A stretch of DNA of 64,000 nucleotides from Roseococcus sp. (GCA_026414745.1 JAOAIK010000030.1:62001-126000), one strand, 5' to 3'; positions 50,654 to 60,208 are shown, numbered from the stretch's first letter. A program made the numbers and translations. Notes: generated from the sequence alone by a model not told the origin.

Positions 50654-52171
50654 TCACACCCCGCTGTTGGGCGCCTCGCACATGTAGCGGCTGAGGTGGT
50701 AGGGGCGCGCCGCGAGGCCCGCGCAGAAGGAGGAGACGACAGGCGCCAGCGCCTCGAACAGCGCCTTCTGCCCGGCGTTCGCCGCCTCCAGCCGCTCGCG
50801 CGCGGCCTCCGCCTCCATGGCGAGCCGCGCGAGGTCGATGGTGGTGTGCCGGCCGTCCTGGAACACGAAGCGCCCGCCGATCATCACATGGCGCACCGCC
50901 GTCGCGTCCTCGGCGTGGACGAGCTGGTTCATCGTCGCGTTGTGCGGGATCCAGTGCGGCGTGGCGAGGTCGAGGAAGACGATGTCCGCCTTCATCCCCG
51001 GCGCGATCGCGCCGATGTCCTCGAAGCCCAGCGCGCGGGCGGAGCCCTTCGTGGCCGCGGCGTAGACCTGCTCGGCCGTGACCCAGGCCTGGGGGTCGGG
51101 CGTCTGCACATGGCTGAGGCCGGCGGCGGCGCGCATCGCCTCGTAGAGGTTGGAGTTGTCGCCGCTGGTCACGCCGTCGGTGCCCAGGCCCACATTCACC
51201 CCGAGCTCCAGCGCGCGCGCGAGGCGCAGCATCCCGTTGCCGAGCTTCATGTTGGAGACGGGGTTGTGCGCCAGCGAGGCGCCGCGCTCCGCGAGCAGCC
51301 GCAGGTCGTCGTCGTCGAGCCAGATGCCGTGCGCCACCGTGAACCGCGGCCCGATCAGGCCGAGGCTGTCCATGTAGCGCGTCAGCGTCATGCCATAGCG
51401 CTGCATGCCCGCCACGGCCTGCACCTTGCTCTCGCCCACATGGCTGTGCAGGCCGACGCCGTGCGCGCGCGCGAGGTCGCGGCAGCCGCAGAGGAACTCC
51501 CGCGTGCAGTGGTGCGGGATGGTGGGGGCGATGGCGAAGCGGATGTCGGCGGCGTTCCAGCGCCAGTGCCTGGCCACCTCCGCCATGGCCGCGAGCGTCT
51601 CCTCCGCCGGGCGCAGCCTGAGCCTCTCCGCCTCGCGCCGCAGCGCCTCGGGCAGCGCCTCCATCAGGCCCGGGATGGCCTCGTAGAGCGTGAGGTCGGC
51701 CACCATCGGCGCCACCACCGCGCGCATGCCGAGCGTGTCATAGGCATCGGCCACCGCATCCAGCCCCTCGCGCGTGGGCAGCGGCAGCTCGGCGTAGAGG
51801 TCATAGGCGGCGGTGCAGCCCTTCTGCACCATCTCGGCCGCGCAGAGCAGCGCCGAGAGCCGCTTGTCCGCCAGGCTGCGCGAGCCGCCCACCCAGGGTG
51901 CGGAGGCGAGCAGGAGTTCGAGCGTCCAGCGATCCCCCTGGCCGCGGCCGAGCCCGCCATGGCCATGGGTGTGCGCGTTGACCAGGCCGGGGTGCAGCAG
52001 GAAGCCCTGTGCGTCCACGACGCGCGCCCCCTCGGGCGCGGCAAGGCCGCTGCCCACGGCGCGGATCACCCCGTCCTCGATCAGGATGTCGGCCGGAGGC
52101 GCGCGGCGCGCGGCGGGATCGGCGAGCCGCCCGCCGCGGATGATCTGCCAGCCGGGCTCGGCGCGCGCCAT
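50654..52171 (-). CDS. Atz/Trz-type amidohydrolase
   Basis: A 505-residue metal-dependent hydrolase of the chlorohydrolase/deaminase group. Metal ligands are visible in HPGLVNAHTHGHGGL (HxH, about residue 68), LHSHVGES (His and Glu), VAHGIWLDDDDL (His) and LGTDGVTSGDNSNLYE (Asp). Known relatives deaminate or dechlorinate ring compounds such as melamine, guanine or adenosine derivatives; substrate not predictable. It is the last gene of the minus-strand series, 3 bases after a phosphatase-type gene, and ends against the GlcG-like gene. Confidence 0.85.
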   Translation of the reverse strand: MARAEPGWQIIRGGRLADPAARRAPPADILIEDGVIRAVGSGLAAPEGARVVDAQGFLLHPGLVNAHTHGHGGLGRGQGDRWTLELLLASAPWVGGSRSLADKRLSALLCAAEMVQKGCTAAYDLYAELPLPTREGLDAVADAYDTLGMRAVVAPMVADLTLYEAIPGLMEALPEALRREAERLRLRPAEETLAAMAEVARHWRWNAADIRFAIAPTIPHHCTREFLCGCRDLARAHGVGLHSHVGESKVQAVAGMQRYGMTLTRYMDSLGLIGPRFTVAHGIWLDDDDLRLLAERGASLAHNPVSNMKLGNGMLRLARALELGVNVGLGTDGVTSGDNSNLYEAMRAAAGLSHVQTPDPQAWVTAEQVYAAATKGSARALGFEDIGAIAPGMKADIVFLDLATPHWIPHNATMNQLVHAEDATAVRHVMIGGRFVFQDGRHTTIDLARLAMEAEAARERLEAANAGQKALFEALAPVVSSFCAGLAARPYHLSRYMCEAPNSGV

Positions 52172-52174
52172 GGC

Positions 52175-52741
52175 TCAGGGCTCCGCTGGGAGGTCGAGGG
52201 CGGTGAGCGTCCAGGCCTGCGCCCCGGGCTCGGCGCGCAGGGGAAGCGCGTTCGGCGTGCGGACATTGGGGGACAGCCCGGCGGCCTGCCGGAAGGCACG
52301 CCACAGCGCGCCGTGCGCCACCACCAGCACCGGGCCCGGCAGGGCGGTGGCCCGGTTGATGGCGCGGATGGCGCGGGCGCGCAGCGCGGCGAAGCTCTCC
52401 GCGCCGGGTGGGGTGTAGGCGCCGGCGATCCAGTCCTCGTACCACTCGCCCATGGGTTGCCCCTCCTGCACGCCGAACTCGACCTCGCGCAGCTCGGGGT
52501 CGAGGCGCACCGGCAGGCCCAGGGTCTCGGCCACGATCTCGGCGGTGACCCGGGCACGGGCCAGCGGCGAGGCGACGATGGCGGCGATCTCCACCCCCGC
52601 CAGGGCATGGGCCGCCCGCCGCGCCTGGGCCTGGCCGTTGGCGTTCAGCGGGATGTCGGTGCTGCCCTGCGAGAGGCCCCGGGCGTTCCAGTCCGTCTCG
52701 CCATGGCGGAGGAACCAGAAGGGGATGGGGTTGAGGCTCAC
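52175..52741 (-). CDS. Histidine phosphatase-family protein (GpmB/CobC-like)
   Basis: A 188-residue cytoplasmic phosphatase or mutase. The phosphohistidine motif FLRHGETDWNARG is at residues 10-22, the second half of the site includes SPLARARVTAEIVAE and the later VVAHGALWR carries the second histidine. Its small size fits phosphatases rather than cofactor-dependent phosphoglycerate mutase. The start codon is GTG at 52741. It lies 40 bases after the GST gene. Confidence 0.88.
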   Translation of the reverse strand: MSLNPIPFWFLRHGETDWNARGLSQGSTDIPLNANGQAQARRAAHALAGVEIAAIVASPLARARVTAEIVAETLGLPVRLDPELREVEFGVQEGQPMGEWYEDWIAGAYTPPGAESFAALRARAIRAINRATALPGPVLVVAHGALWRAFRQAAGLSPNVRTPNALPLRAEPGAQAWTLTALDLPAEP

Positions 52742-52781
52742 CCGGCGCCTCCGGCCCGGCGAGGGACAGCCGCCGCCATGC

Positions 52782-53399
52782 TCAGGCCAGCCCCTCGCGT
52801 GCCATGGCCCGCTGCGTGGCCGGGCGCGCCTTCATGCGGGCGAAATGGCCCGCGACGTTGCGCGGCAGCTCGAGGTTGAGGCGGGCCGCGCCCCAGAAGC
52901 TCACATAGAAGAGGGCGGCGTCGCCGAAGCTGAACTCCCCCGCCACGTAGTCGCGGCCCTCGAGGCACTTGTCCATGACCGCGAGGCCCTTCTGGAAGAT
53001 CTCCATGCCGCGCGCCTTCACCGCCTCGTGGTCGGCCTCGGAGGGGGCGAAGTTGCCGGGGCGGAAGATGCGGCTGAAGCCCTGCATGTGGATGGTGGCC
53101 ACCGCGTAGTCCGTCGCCTCCAGCGCGCGGGCCACGCCTTCGGTTGTGGCGGGCATCAGCCTCGCGGCGGGGAAGGAGGCCGCGATCCACCAGGCGATGG
53201 CGGTGAACTCGGTGAGCACCGAGCCGTCGTCGCGCACCAGGGTGGGCACCTTGGACTTGGGGTTGAGGCTCGTGAACTCGGGCTTGAACTGCGCACCTTC
53301 CCGGAGGTTGGTCAGCACCGCCTCGAAGGGCGCGCCCGTCTCCTCGAGCAGGACATGGATGCCGAGCGAACAGGCCCCGGGCGAATAGTAGAGCTTCAC
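52782..53399 (-). CDS. Glutathione S-transferase
   Basis: A 205-residue protein with an N-terminal thioredoxin-like domain (1-78; LYYSPGACSLGIHVLLEETG, NPKSKVPTLV with the cis-proline and DDGSVLTEFTAI) and a C-terminal all-helical domain (about 85-200, with DYVAGEFSFGDAALF). The SPGACS start is typical of bacterial beta-class enzymes, which detoxify electrophiles. The start is GTG at 53399. It sits 19 bases downstream of prs. Confidence 0.88.
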   Translation of the reverse strand: MKLYYSPGACSLGIHVLLEETGAPFEAVLTNLREGAQFKPEFTSLNPKSKVPTLVRDDGSVLTEFTAIAWWIAASFPAARLMPATTEGVARALEATDYAVATIHMQGFSRIFRPGNFAPSEADHEAVKARGMEIFQKGLAVMDKCLEGRDYVAGEFSFGDAALFYVSFWGAARLNLELPRNVAGHFARMKARPATQRAMAREGLA

Positions 53400-53418
53400 G
53401 GCGTGTCTCCCTCCGTCT

Positions 53419-54351
53419 TCAACAGAAGAGCGAGGAGACGGAGCTCTCCTCGCTGATGCGGCGCATCGCCTCGGCGAGCAGCGGGGCGATGGGCAGCTGG
53501 CGGATGTTGGGGGCGGCCTGCACCGCCTCGGTGGCGGCGATGCTGTCGGTCACCGTCATCATCTCGATGGGGGCGGCGGCGACGCGCGCCACCGCCCCGC
53601 CGGAGAAGACCCCGTGCGTGACGTAGCACAGCACCGAGCGCGCGCCGTGCTTCATCAGCGCCTCGGCCGCGTTGCAGTGGGTGCCGCCGCTGTCGATGAT
53701 GTCGTCCACGATGATGCAGTCTCGGCCCTCGACGTCGCCGATCACGTTCATCACCTCCGAGACGCCGGCCTGGGGGCGGCGCTTGTCGATGATCGCGAGG
53801 TCGGTGTGCAGGCGCTGGGCGATGGCGCGCGCGCGCACCACCCCGCCCACGTCGGGGCTGACCACCATCAGCGGCCGGCCTGCGTGGCGCTCCTGGATGT
53901 CGCGCGAGAAGAGGGGAGCGGCGTAGAGATTGTCCACCGGGATGTCGAAGAAGCCCTGGATCTGGCCTGCGTGCAGGTCGAGCGTCAGCACCCGGTCGGC
54001 CCCGGCCTGGGTGATCAGGTTCGCCACCAGCTTGGCGGAGATGGGCGTGCGCGGGCCGGATTTGCGGTCCTGCCGGGCATAGCCGAAATAGGGGATCACC
54101 GCCGTGACGCGCCGTGCCGAGGAACGGCGCAGCGCATCGAGGGTGATCAGCAGCTCCATCAGGTGGTCGTTCGCCGGATAGCTGGTGGACTGGATGACGA
54201 AGACATCCTCGCCGCGGATGTTCTCGTGGATCTCGACGAACACCTCCATGTCGGCGAAGCGGCGCACCGAGGCCTTGGTCAGCGGGATGCCCAGCGTGTC
54301 GGCCACCGCCTGGGCGAGCGGCAGGTTGCTGTTGCAGGCGACGATCTTCAT
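53419..54351 (-). CDS. prs: Ribose-phosphate pyrophosphokinase
   Basis: Makes PRPP from ribose 5-phosphate and ATP for purine, pyrimidine, histidine, tryptophan and NAD synthesis. The 310-residue product has [39 protein letters not shown] (ATP and flexible loop), [27 protein letters not shown] (catalytic loop region) and the PRPP motif [14 protein letters not shown]. It supplies hisZ- and trpE-linked pathways encoded elsewhere in the window. The upstream gap (79 bases) separates it from the lipoprotein gene. Confidence 0.96.
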   Translation of the reverse strand: MKIVACNSNLPLAQAVADTLGIPLTKASVRRFADMEVFVEIHENIRGEDVFVIQSTSYPANDHLMELLITLDALRRSSARRVTAVIPYFGYARQDRKSGPRTPISAKLVANLITQAGADRVLTLDLHAGQIQGFFDIPVDNLYAAPLFSRDIQERHAGRPLMVVSPDVGGVVRARAIAQRLHTDLAIIDKRRPQAGVSEVMNVIGDVEGRDCIIVDDIIDSGGTHCNAAEALMKHGARSVLCYVTHGVFSGGAVARVAAAPIEMMTVTDSIAATEAVQAAPNIRQLPIAPLLAEAMRRISEESSVSSLFC

Positions 54352-54430
54352 CGGGCCGGACCACCCCTCACAATCGGCGGCGCAGCGATAGCCGCCGCGC
54401 CGCGGACTGTAAACGCGCGCCCCCGCCCCC

Positions 54431-55312
54431 TCATGGCTGGGCAGGGGCGCCGGCGTTGCGGATCACCTGCTGCACGCCGCCCGCCGCCTCCTGCGCCGCG
54501 GCATAGGCGACATCGCCCCAGAAGCGCTGCAGCAGGCCTGCCGGCACCTCGTTGATCTGCACCACCCGCCCGAGCTCCTGCCCGTCGCGGCGGGAGACGA
54601 TCCACTGGATTTCCACCCGGTCCTGCCGGGGGCTGCCGGGGGCCACGCGCACCTCGGCCGTGACGGCGTAGGAGGCGCCCTCGGCCATGTCCTGCACCGC
54701 ATAGCCGCGGGCGGCGAGGAACTCGCGCATGCGCGCGGTCAGCGCCGCGTTGCCGTCGCCCGGCGCGCCGCGCACCGGCAGCAGGCGCAGCCGGGGCGGC
54801 CCGCCGGCGGCGATGGCCTCGGCCGTGGCGCTGGCGCGGGCGGCGTGGATGGTGAGCAGGAGTTGCGCCACGCGCTCCGCCCCCTGCCGGGCGGCGAGAT
54901 CGAGGGTTTCGGGCCGGCCCTCGGCCCAGGCGCGGGCGGGCAGCGGGGGGCCTTCGGTGGCGCCCTGCGGGCGGCCATCGGCGTTGGCGATGGCATAGCG
55001 CGGCACCACCTGGCCAGCCCGCAGCTCGGCGGTGGCGACGAGCCGCCAGTCCAGCGGCGCCGGGCTGTCGGTGACCAGGGCGGGGATATCGTTCGCCTGC
55101 AGCGCCTCGGCCAGCGCCGCGGCGAAGCGGCGCGCCTCGGCCTCGGGCAGCAGCGCCGCCGCGGGCGGAACCAGGGCGAGGCGCACCGCGAGAGGGATCA
55201 CGAGGCGAGGGGCCGCGCCCCCCGGATTGCCGCGATGCGGCTGCGGCAGCCCCTCGCAGCCGGGCGCAGCGAGCAGCAGCAGCCCGGCCAGCGCCCGCCT
55301 AGGCAAGCACAC
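54431..55312 (-). CDS. Predicted lipoprotein, unknown function
   Basis: A 293-residue envelope protein that I do not recognise. Lipobox LLLAAPGC ends at Cys19, so it is probably lipidated. The mature part looks like two similar-sized a/b modules: [21 protein letters not shown] with [17 protein letters not shown], and [16 protein letters not shown] with [23 protein letters not shown]. This is a repeat-like layout of a helix followed by strands. The start is GTG at 55312. Its first 14 bases overlap a tiny open frame that follows pgeF, and it ends 79 bases before prs. Confidence 0.65.
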   Translation of the reverse strand: MCLPRRALAGLLLLAAPGCEGLPQPHRGNPGGAAPRLVIPLAVRLALVPPAAALLPEAEARRFAAALAEALQANDIPALVTDSPAPLDWRLVATAELRAGQVVPRYAIANADGRPQGATEGPPLPARAWAEGRPETLDLAARQGAERVAQLLLTIHAARASATAEAIAAGGPPRLRLLPVRGAPGDGNAALTARMREFLAARGYAVQDMAEGASYAVTAEVRVAPGSPRQDRVEIQWIVSRRDGQELGRVVQINEVPAGLLQRFWGDVAYAAAQEAAGGVQQVIRNAGAPAQP

Positions 55313-55367
55313 AGGACACCAACAGCGTGAGGAGGATCATGACCAGGAACATGATGAGATAGGGCAT
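55299..55367 (-). CDS. Possible 22-residue hydrophobic membrane peptide
   Basis: A short frame between pgeF and the lipoprotein gene encodes MPYLIMFLVMILLTL followed by LVSCVLA, a single stretch long enough to cross a membrane. It starts 8 bases after the pgeF stop and its stop overlaps the lipoprotein start by 14 bases, so it could be translated by coupling and could couple the next gene. No clear Shine-Dalgarno. It could also be chance; conservation would decide. Confidence 0.3.
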   Translation of the reverse strand: MPYLIMFLVMILLTLLVSCVLA

Positions 55368-55375
55368 GGCGCGGC

Positions 55376-56107
55376 CTATAGCATGATGGCCGAGAGCTGG
55401 TGGCCGAGCGGTCCGCCCCCCGCCAGGGTGCGGCGGCGGTGCGAGAAGAAGCGCCCCTCCTCGGCCAGGGTGTCGAGGCCCATCGCCTCCACCCGGCCGA
55501 TGCCGGCCAGGCGATGCGCGCAATAGGCCGCGAGGTCGAACTGGAAATGCGCTGCGTCCCGCCCCGGGGCGAAGAAGCGCGGGTCGCCCACCGCCGCGCG
55601 CAGATCCTGCCGCACCTCGTAGCTCGCCTGGGCGATGCAGGGGCCGATCACGGCGGCGATGCGCGCGCGCCGCGCGCCCAGCCGCTCCATCGCCGCCACC
55701 GTGGCCTCCAGCACCCCCGCCACCGCGCCGCGCCAGCCGGCATGGGCCGCGCCGATCACCCCGGCCTCGGCATCGGCCAGCAGCACCGGCGCGCAATCGG
55801 CGGTGACGATGCCGAGCGCAAGGCCGGGGCGGTCGGTCACCAGCGCATCGGCCTCGGGCGGGGTGGCCTGGAGCGGATCGGCCTCCACCACCACGGCGCC
55901 ATGCACCTGGCGCAGCCCGACCAGCCGCTCCGGCGCCGCACCCAGCGCGCGGGCGGCGCGGGCACGATTCTCGGCGACATGGGCGGGGTCGTCGCCGCTG
56001 CGCGGGCCGCAGTTGAGCGAGGCATAGGCCCCGGCGGAGACGCCGCCGCGCCGGGTGAAGAAGCCGTGCCGCACGGGCAGGGCGGGGTGGGTCAGGAACT
56101 CGGCCAT
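55376..56107 (-). CDS. pgeF: Purine nucleoside phosphorylase / polyphenol oxidase (PgeF, YfiH/LACC1 family)
   Basis: A 243-residue protein of the multicopper-polyphenol-oxidase-named family, now known for purine nucleoside phosphorolysis and, in Escherichia coli, for peptidoglycan editing. Zinc or active-site residues are in VTADCAPVLLAD, AAHAGWRGAVAG and GPCIAQASYEV, and the N-terminal HGFFTRRGGVSAGAYASLN is typical. The ATG at 56107 overlaps the preceding gene's stop by one base. It lies in a run with lgt and a MidA-like gene, an arrangement I recall from other alphaproteobacteria. Confidence 0.92.
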   Translation of the reverse strand: MAEFLTHPALPVRHGFFTRRGGVSAGAYASLNCGPRSGDDPAHVAENRARAARALGAAPERLVGLRQVHGAVVVEADPLQATPPEADALVTDRPGLALGIVTADCAPVLLADAEAGVIGAAHAGWRGAVAGVLEATVAAMERLGARRARIAAVIGPCIAQASYEVRQDLRAAVGDPRFFAPGRDAAHFQFDLAAYCAHRLAGIGRVEAMGLDTLAEEGRFFSHRRRTLAGGGPLGHQLSAIML

Positions 56108-57072
56108 CAGTCCTCGAAGCCCGCCGGGATCGGGAGGGAAGGGTGGGCGAGGGCGAGCGCCTTGAACAGCCGCCCCATGCCCTCGGGCGCCACCAGCCGC
56201 TGCGCGGCGGCGAGGATCCCGCCCGCCGCCCGGGGCGCGGCCCGCGCCAGCATGGCCGAGCGCGTCATCAGCCCCAGGCGCTGCAGGAACAGCCCCATGG
56301 GCAGGGGGCCGTGCACCGCCGCCCCCGCGCCGCGCCCCGCCTGCGCCAGCGCGGCGAAATCGACATGGGCCGTCAGGTCCGCCTCGCCCGGCGGCCCGAG
56401 CGGATCGGCCGGGGCATTGTCCCGCAGCGCCTGGAGGGAGTCGCCGAAGCCGCCCTCGGCGGGGCCGTAGTCGAGGATCAGCGCCGCCCCGCCCTGCGCC
56501 GCCAGCCGCGCGCCGATGGCGCCGGCCAGCGCGGCCGCCGCCTCGCCCAGCTCGCGCACGCTGCCCTCGGGCGCCTCCTCCGCGTGCGCCGCGGGCAGCT
56601 CGACGAAGCGGCCCTCCGCCACCCAGCGCTCGCGCCAGCCCTCGGCGCGCCGCACGAGCTGGCGGATGGGCAGGGCGTCGAAGAACTCGTTGGCGAGCAG
56701 GATCATGGGCCCCGGCGGGATGTCCTCGAAGCGGACGTGCCAGGTGGCGGTGAGCCGCTCCGCCTGCGCGGCGCGCAGCAGCGGCGAGGTCTCGACCAGG
56801 TGAAGCTCGGCGGCTTCGGCGAAGCCGGGCGCCACCTCGCGCACCGCGCGCCGCGCATCGGCCATCAGCGTGCCGCGCCCGGGGCCGAGCTCCGCCCAGA
56901 CCAGCCGCGCCGGCGCGCCCATGGCCTGCCAGGTCACGGCGCACCACAGGCCGAGGCATTCGCCGAAGGCCTGGCTCATCTCGGGGGCGGTGGTGAAGTC
57001 CCGCCCCAGCCCGGCGCGGCGCGCGTAGTAGAGCGCGGCGGCGCGGGCCATGAAGGCGTCCAGCCGCTCCAT
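56107..57072 (-). CDS. MidA/NDUFAF7-like SAM-dependent methyltransferase
   Basis: A 321-residue relative of NDUFAF7/MidA, the arginine methyltransferase that helps assemble respiratory complex I. Seen blocks: GRDFTTAPEMSQAFGECLGLW (about 23-43), the SAM loop AELGPGRGTLMADARR (about 60-75), ANEFFDALPIRQL and the C-terminal LVAPEGMGRLFKALALAHP. The N-terminus is short: it begins with [16 protein letters not shown] and lacks the longer lead-in usual before GDFTTAPE. The start and stop overlap lgt and pgeF by one base each (TGATG), so no longer form is likely. Function in complex I is inferred by family. Confidence 0.83.
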   Translation of the reverse strand: MERLDAFMARAAALYYARRAGLGRDFTTAPEMSQAFGECLGLWCAVTWQAMGAPARLVWAELGPGRGTLMADARRAVREVAPGFAEAAELHLVETSPLLRAAQAERLTATWHVRFEDIPPGPMILLANEFFDALPIRQLVRRAEGWRERWVAEGRFVELPAAHAEEAPEGSVRELGEAAAALAGAIGARLAAQGGAALILDYGPAEGGFGDSLQALRDNAPADPLGPPGEADLTAHVDFAALAQAGRGAGAAVHGPLPMGLFLQRLGLMTRSAMLARAAPRAAGGILAAAQRLVAPEGMGRLFKALALAHPSLPIPAGFED

Positions 57073-57863
57073 CAGCGCGGCGCGGGCCGGGCGCGCCAGA
57101 TCAGCACGGCGCCGACCGCGATCATGGGCAGGGAGAGGAGCTGCCCCATGGTCGCGCCCCCCAGCAGGAAGCCCAGATGCGCGTCGGGCTGGCGGAAGAG
57201 CTCGCCGATGCTGCGCGCCACCCCGTAGCCCGCGATCAGCGCCCCGGTGAGCAGCCCGACGCGCGCGCGGTTGGCCGGGCGGGACCAGAGCAGCAGCATC
57301 AGCGCGAAGAGCGCGATCCCCTCCAGCCCCGCCTGGTAGAGCTGGCTCGGATGGCGCGGCAGCTGGGCGGGATCGCCGGGGAAGACCATGGCCCAGGGCA
57401 GGTCGGTCTGCCGGCCCCAGAGCTCGCCGTTGATGAAGTTGGCGAGGCGGCCGAAGAAGAGGCCGATGGGCACCACCACCGCCACGCGGTCGCCGAAGGC
57501 GAGGGGAGAGAGCCCCTCGCGCCGGCAGAACCACAGCGCGGCCAGGATGACGCCCAGCGCCCCGCCATGGAAGGCCATGCCGCCCTGCCAGAGCATCAGC
57601 GCCTCGAGCGGGTGCTGGAGGTAGTGGCCGGGCCGGTAGAACAGCACATAGCCGAGCCGCCCGCCGAGAATGATGCCGAGCGTGGCCCAGGTGACGAAAT
57701 CGTCCATCTGCCGCGCCGTGCCCGCCGCCGGGGCGGCCTCGACGAGGCGCCGCGCGAGGCGCCAGCCGATGACGATGCCCGCGATATAGGCCAGCGCATA
57801 CCAGCGGATGCCGATGGGGCCGATCTGCACCGCCACCGGGTCGATCATCGGGAAGGGGAGCAT
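57072..57863 (-). CDS. lgt: Prolipoprotein diacylglyceryl transferase
   Basis: Attaches diacylglycerol to the lipobox cysteine of prolipoproteins in the inner membrane; two predicted lipoproteins are encoded in this window. The 263-residue product has seven or so membrane helices, the essential histidine region [17 protein letters not shown] (about 95-111), the Lgt signature in [14 protein letters not shown] (about 137-150) and [14 protein letters not shown]. Normal length. It overlaps the MidA-like gene by one base and follows mepA by 94 bases. Confidence 0.95.
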   Translation of the reverse strand: MLPFPMIDPVAVQIGPIGIRWYALAYIAGIVIGWRLARRLVEAAPAAGTARQMDDFVTWATLGIILGGRLGYVLFYRPGHYLQHPLEALMLWQGGMAFHGGALGVILAALWFCRREGLSPLAFGDRVAVVVPIGLFFGRLANFINGELWGRQTDLPWAMVFPGDPAQLPRHPSQLYQAGLEGIALFALMLLLWSRPANRARVGLLTGALIAGYGVARSIGELFRQPDAHLGFLLGGATMGQLLSLPMIAVGAVLIWRARPAPR

Positions 57864-57957
57864 GGCGGGTGGTTAGAGCAGATCGCGCGGGGCTGGAATC
57901 GCCCGGCAGCGTGAATCCGCCCGGCCGGACGACGCCCACCGCCCGGGGATGCGCCCG

Positions 57958-58794
57958 CTACCCGGGCGCGCGCAGCAGCGCCGCGCAGGCCGGGGGCAGG
58001 GCGGGGGGCGGGCCGGGCGGGCGCGGCGGGGGGCGCCGCGCCTCCTCCGAGAGCCACCAGTCGAGGCTCGCATCGCAGCCATCGCCGGGCGGGATGGGGG
58101 GAGCCTCGCGGCAGTCGGGCGAGTCGCGCGGGCAGCGCAGGCGCACATGCACATGGCTGTCATGCCCCCGCCAGGGACGCAGCCGGCGCAGCCAGGCCTC
58201 GCCGCGATGGCGCTCGCAGAGGCTGCGCTTGATGCCGTGGTTCACGATCAGCCGGTCCACCTCCGGCCGCTCGGCCAGCAGGCGCAGGAAGGCGGCATGG
58301 CGCGGGGTGAAGCGCGCCGGGTCCACCCCCGTCTCGTCGGGCAGGACGAGGGAGGCGACGCGGATCTCCTCCCGCGCGGCGCGGGAGAGGGACGGCTTGG
58401 GCTCCAGATCGAGCCAGATGTCGGCATCGAGCCCCGTCTGGTGGCTGGCATGGCCCCAGGGCATGGGCCCGCCGCGCGGCTGGGCGAGGTCGCCGATCCA
58501 GAGATCGGGAAAGCCGCGCCGCTGCGCCTCGCGCCCGATCTCCTGCAGGAAGCGGATGAGCTCGGGATGGCCCCAGTGGCGGTTGCGCGAGATCCGCACC
58601 GCCTGGTAGCCCGCGCCCTCGAAGGGAAGCTGCACCGCGCCCTGCAGGCAGCCGAGCGCGGTGCCGCCGATCACCCGCGCGGGGCCAGGGGCGGGGCCGG
58701 GTGCGGCGGCCCAGGCGGAGGCCGGCTGCGCCCGGGCGGGGGCGGCGAGCGCGAGAAGCGGCAGCAGCGCCAGCCCCAGCGCCGCCCTAGCCAT
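57958..58794 (-). CDS. mepA: Penicillin-insensitive murein endopeptidase
   Basis: Periplasmic LAS-type metallopeptidase that cuts the D-Ala-meso-diaminopimelate cross-links of peptidoglycan. The 278-residue product has a signal peptide (cleavage near PARAQP). Zinc ligands lie in GHASHQTGLDADIWL (HxxGxxxD type, about residue 115), IVNHGIKRSLCE, and the final GHDSHVHVRLRC (HxH, about 213-224). The C-terminal Pro-rich tail is unusual but low-complexity. Its start overlaps the hldE end by 8 bases. Confidence 0.92.
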   Translation of the reverse strand: MARAALGLALLPLLALAAPARAQPASAWAAAPGPAPGPARVIGGTALGCLQGAVQLPFEGAGYQAVRISRNRHWGHPELIRFLQEIGREAQRRGFPDLWIGDLAQPRGGPMPWGHASHQTGLDADIWLDLEPKPSLSRAAREEIRVASLVLPDETGVDPARFTPRHAAFLRLLAERPEVDRLIVNHGIKRSLCERHRGEAWLRRLRPWRGHDSHVHVRLRCPRDSPDCREAPPIPPGDGCDASLDWWLSEEARRPPPRPPGPPPALPPACAALLRAPG

Positions 58795-60208
58795 CCCCCC
58801 GCCCCCGGGCGAGGATGGCGCTGGTCGAGCGGCCGGGCAGCAGCGGCAGCAGCACGGTTTCGCCGCCCCAGGCGGCCACCTCCGCCGCGCCCACCACCTG
58901 ATCGAGCGCGTAGTCCTGCCCCTTGAACAGCACGTCGGGGCGCAGGGCGAGGATGCAGTCGAGCGGCGTGTCCTCGGCGAAGCCCACCACCGCGTCCACG
59001 CTGGCCAGGGCGGCGATGACGGCGGCGCGGTCGGGCAGCGGGTTCACCGGCCGGCCCGGGCCCTTGAGGCGGCGCACCGAGGCGTCCTCGTTCAGCGCCA
59101 CGATCAGCCGGTCGCAGTGCCGCCGCGCCTCGCGCAGCAGCCGCACATGGCCCGCGTGCAGCACGTCGAAGCAGCCATTGGCGAAGCCCACGCGCAGCCC
59201 CTCGGCCCGCCACCCCTCCACCAGCCGCCGCGCGGCGGGCCAGGAGAGCAGCTCGCCCGTCGCCCCCTCCAGCTCGCGCAGCGCGTGGTCCAGCTCGGCC
59301 GCCGAGCAGGTGGCGGTGCCGAGCTTGCCCACCACCACCCCGGCCGCGGCGTTGGCCGCGCGCATCGCCTCGGGCCAGCCGAGGCCGGCGGCGCGGCACA
59401 GGGCGAGGGTGGCGATGACGGTGTCCCCCGCGCCGGAGACGTCGAACACCTCCCGCGCCATGGCGGGGATGGACAGGGCGGGGCCCTCGCGCGGCACCAG
59501 CATCATCCCCTTCTCGCTGCGCGTGGCGAGGAGGGCGGGGATGTCGAGGCGGGCGAGCAGCGCGCGCGCCGCGGCCTCGCAGGCGGCGTCGCTGCCCGCG
59601 GGCTGGCCCGCCGCCTCGGCCAGCTCGGCCGCGTTGGGCGTGAGCAGATCCGCCCCCGCATAGCGCGCGAAGTCCCGCCCCTTGGGATCCACGAGGCAGG
59701 GCAGGCCGCGCGCGCGGGCGGCGGCGATGGCCGAGGCGAGGAGCGAGGGCGTGAGCGTGCCCTTGGCGTAGTCCGAGAGCACCAGCGCCTCGGCCCAGGG
59801 CAGCTCGGCCTCCAGGGCGGCGAGCAGCGCGGCCTCCTCGTCCGGGTCGGCGGGGCGGGGCTGCTCCTCGTCCACGCGCACCACCTGCTGGCGGGCGGCG
59901 ATGACGCGCAGCTTGACCGTGGTGACGCGCGCGGCGGAGTGCACCAGCCGGCCCGCGGGGCCGAGCAGGGCGCGCAGCTCCTCGCCCGCCGCGTCCTCGC
60001 CGGCGAGGGCGACAAGCCGCGCCTCGCCGCCCAGCGCCTCGACATTGCGCGCCACATTGCCCGCGCCGCCGGCCATGGCCTCGGTGCGGCCGAGGCGCAC
60101 CACGGGCACCGGGGCCTCGGGCGAGAGGCGGCGGGCCTCGCCATAGAGGAAGCGGTCCAGCATCACATCGCCGAGCACGAGAATCCGGCGGCCGGTGAGG
60201 TCGAGCAT
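58787..60208 (-). CDS. hldE: Bifunctional D-glycero-beta-D-manno-heptose-7-phosphate kinase / 1-phosphate adenylyltransferase
   Basis: Makes the ADP-heptose precursor of the lipopolysaccharide inner core. The 473-residue product has both domains: a PfkB-type kinase (1-325; LVLGDVMLDRFLYGEARR, GGAGNVARNVEALGG, and the catalytic DVSGAGDTVIAT) and a nucleotidyltransferase (about 340-473; GFANGCFDVLHAGHVRLL, ALNEDASVRRLKGPGRP, DVLFKGQDY). Presence of HldE shows a Gram-negative envelope with heptose-containing LPS. It follows the nucleotide-sugar genes gmd and reductase in the same direction. Confidence 0.95.
   Translation of the reverse strand: MLDLTGRRILVLGDVMLDRFLYGEARRLSPEAPVPVVRLGRTEAMAGGAGNVARNVEALGGEARLVALAGEDAAGEELRALLGPAGRLVHSAARVTTVKLRVIAARQQVVRVDEEQPRPADPDEEAALLAALEAELPWAEALVLSDYAKGTLTPSLLASAIAAARARGLPCLVDPKGRDFARYAGADLLTPNAAELAEAAGQPAGSDAACEAAARALLARLDIPALLATRSEKGMMLVPREGPALSIPAMAREVFDVSGAGDTVIATLALCRAAGLGWPEAMRAANAAAGVVVGKLGTATCSAAELDHALRELEGATGELLSWPAARRLVEGWRAEGLRVGFANGCFDVLHAGHVRLLREARRHCDRLIVALNEDASVRRLKGPGRPVNPLPDRAAVIAALASVDAVVGFAEDTPLDCILALRPDVLFKGQDYALDQVVGAAEVAAWGGETVLLPLLPGRSTSAILARGRGDG

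Noticed and set aside
55376-56959. A fused MidA-PgeF reading frame of 527 codons
   Set aside because: The upstream 280 codons are a shifted reading of the methyltransferase gene; PgeF starts at the ATG at 56107.
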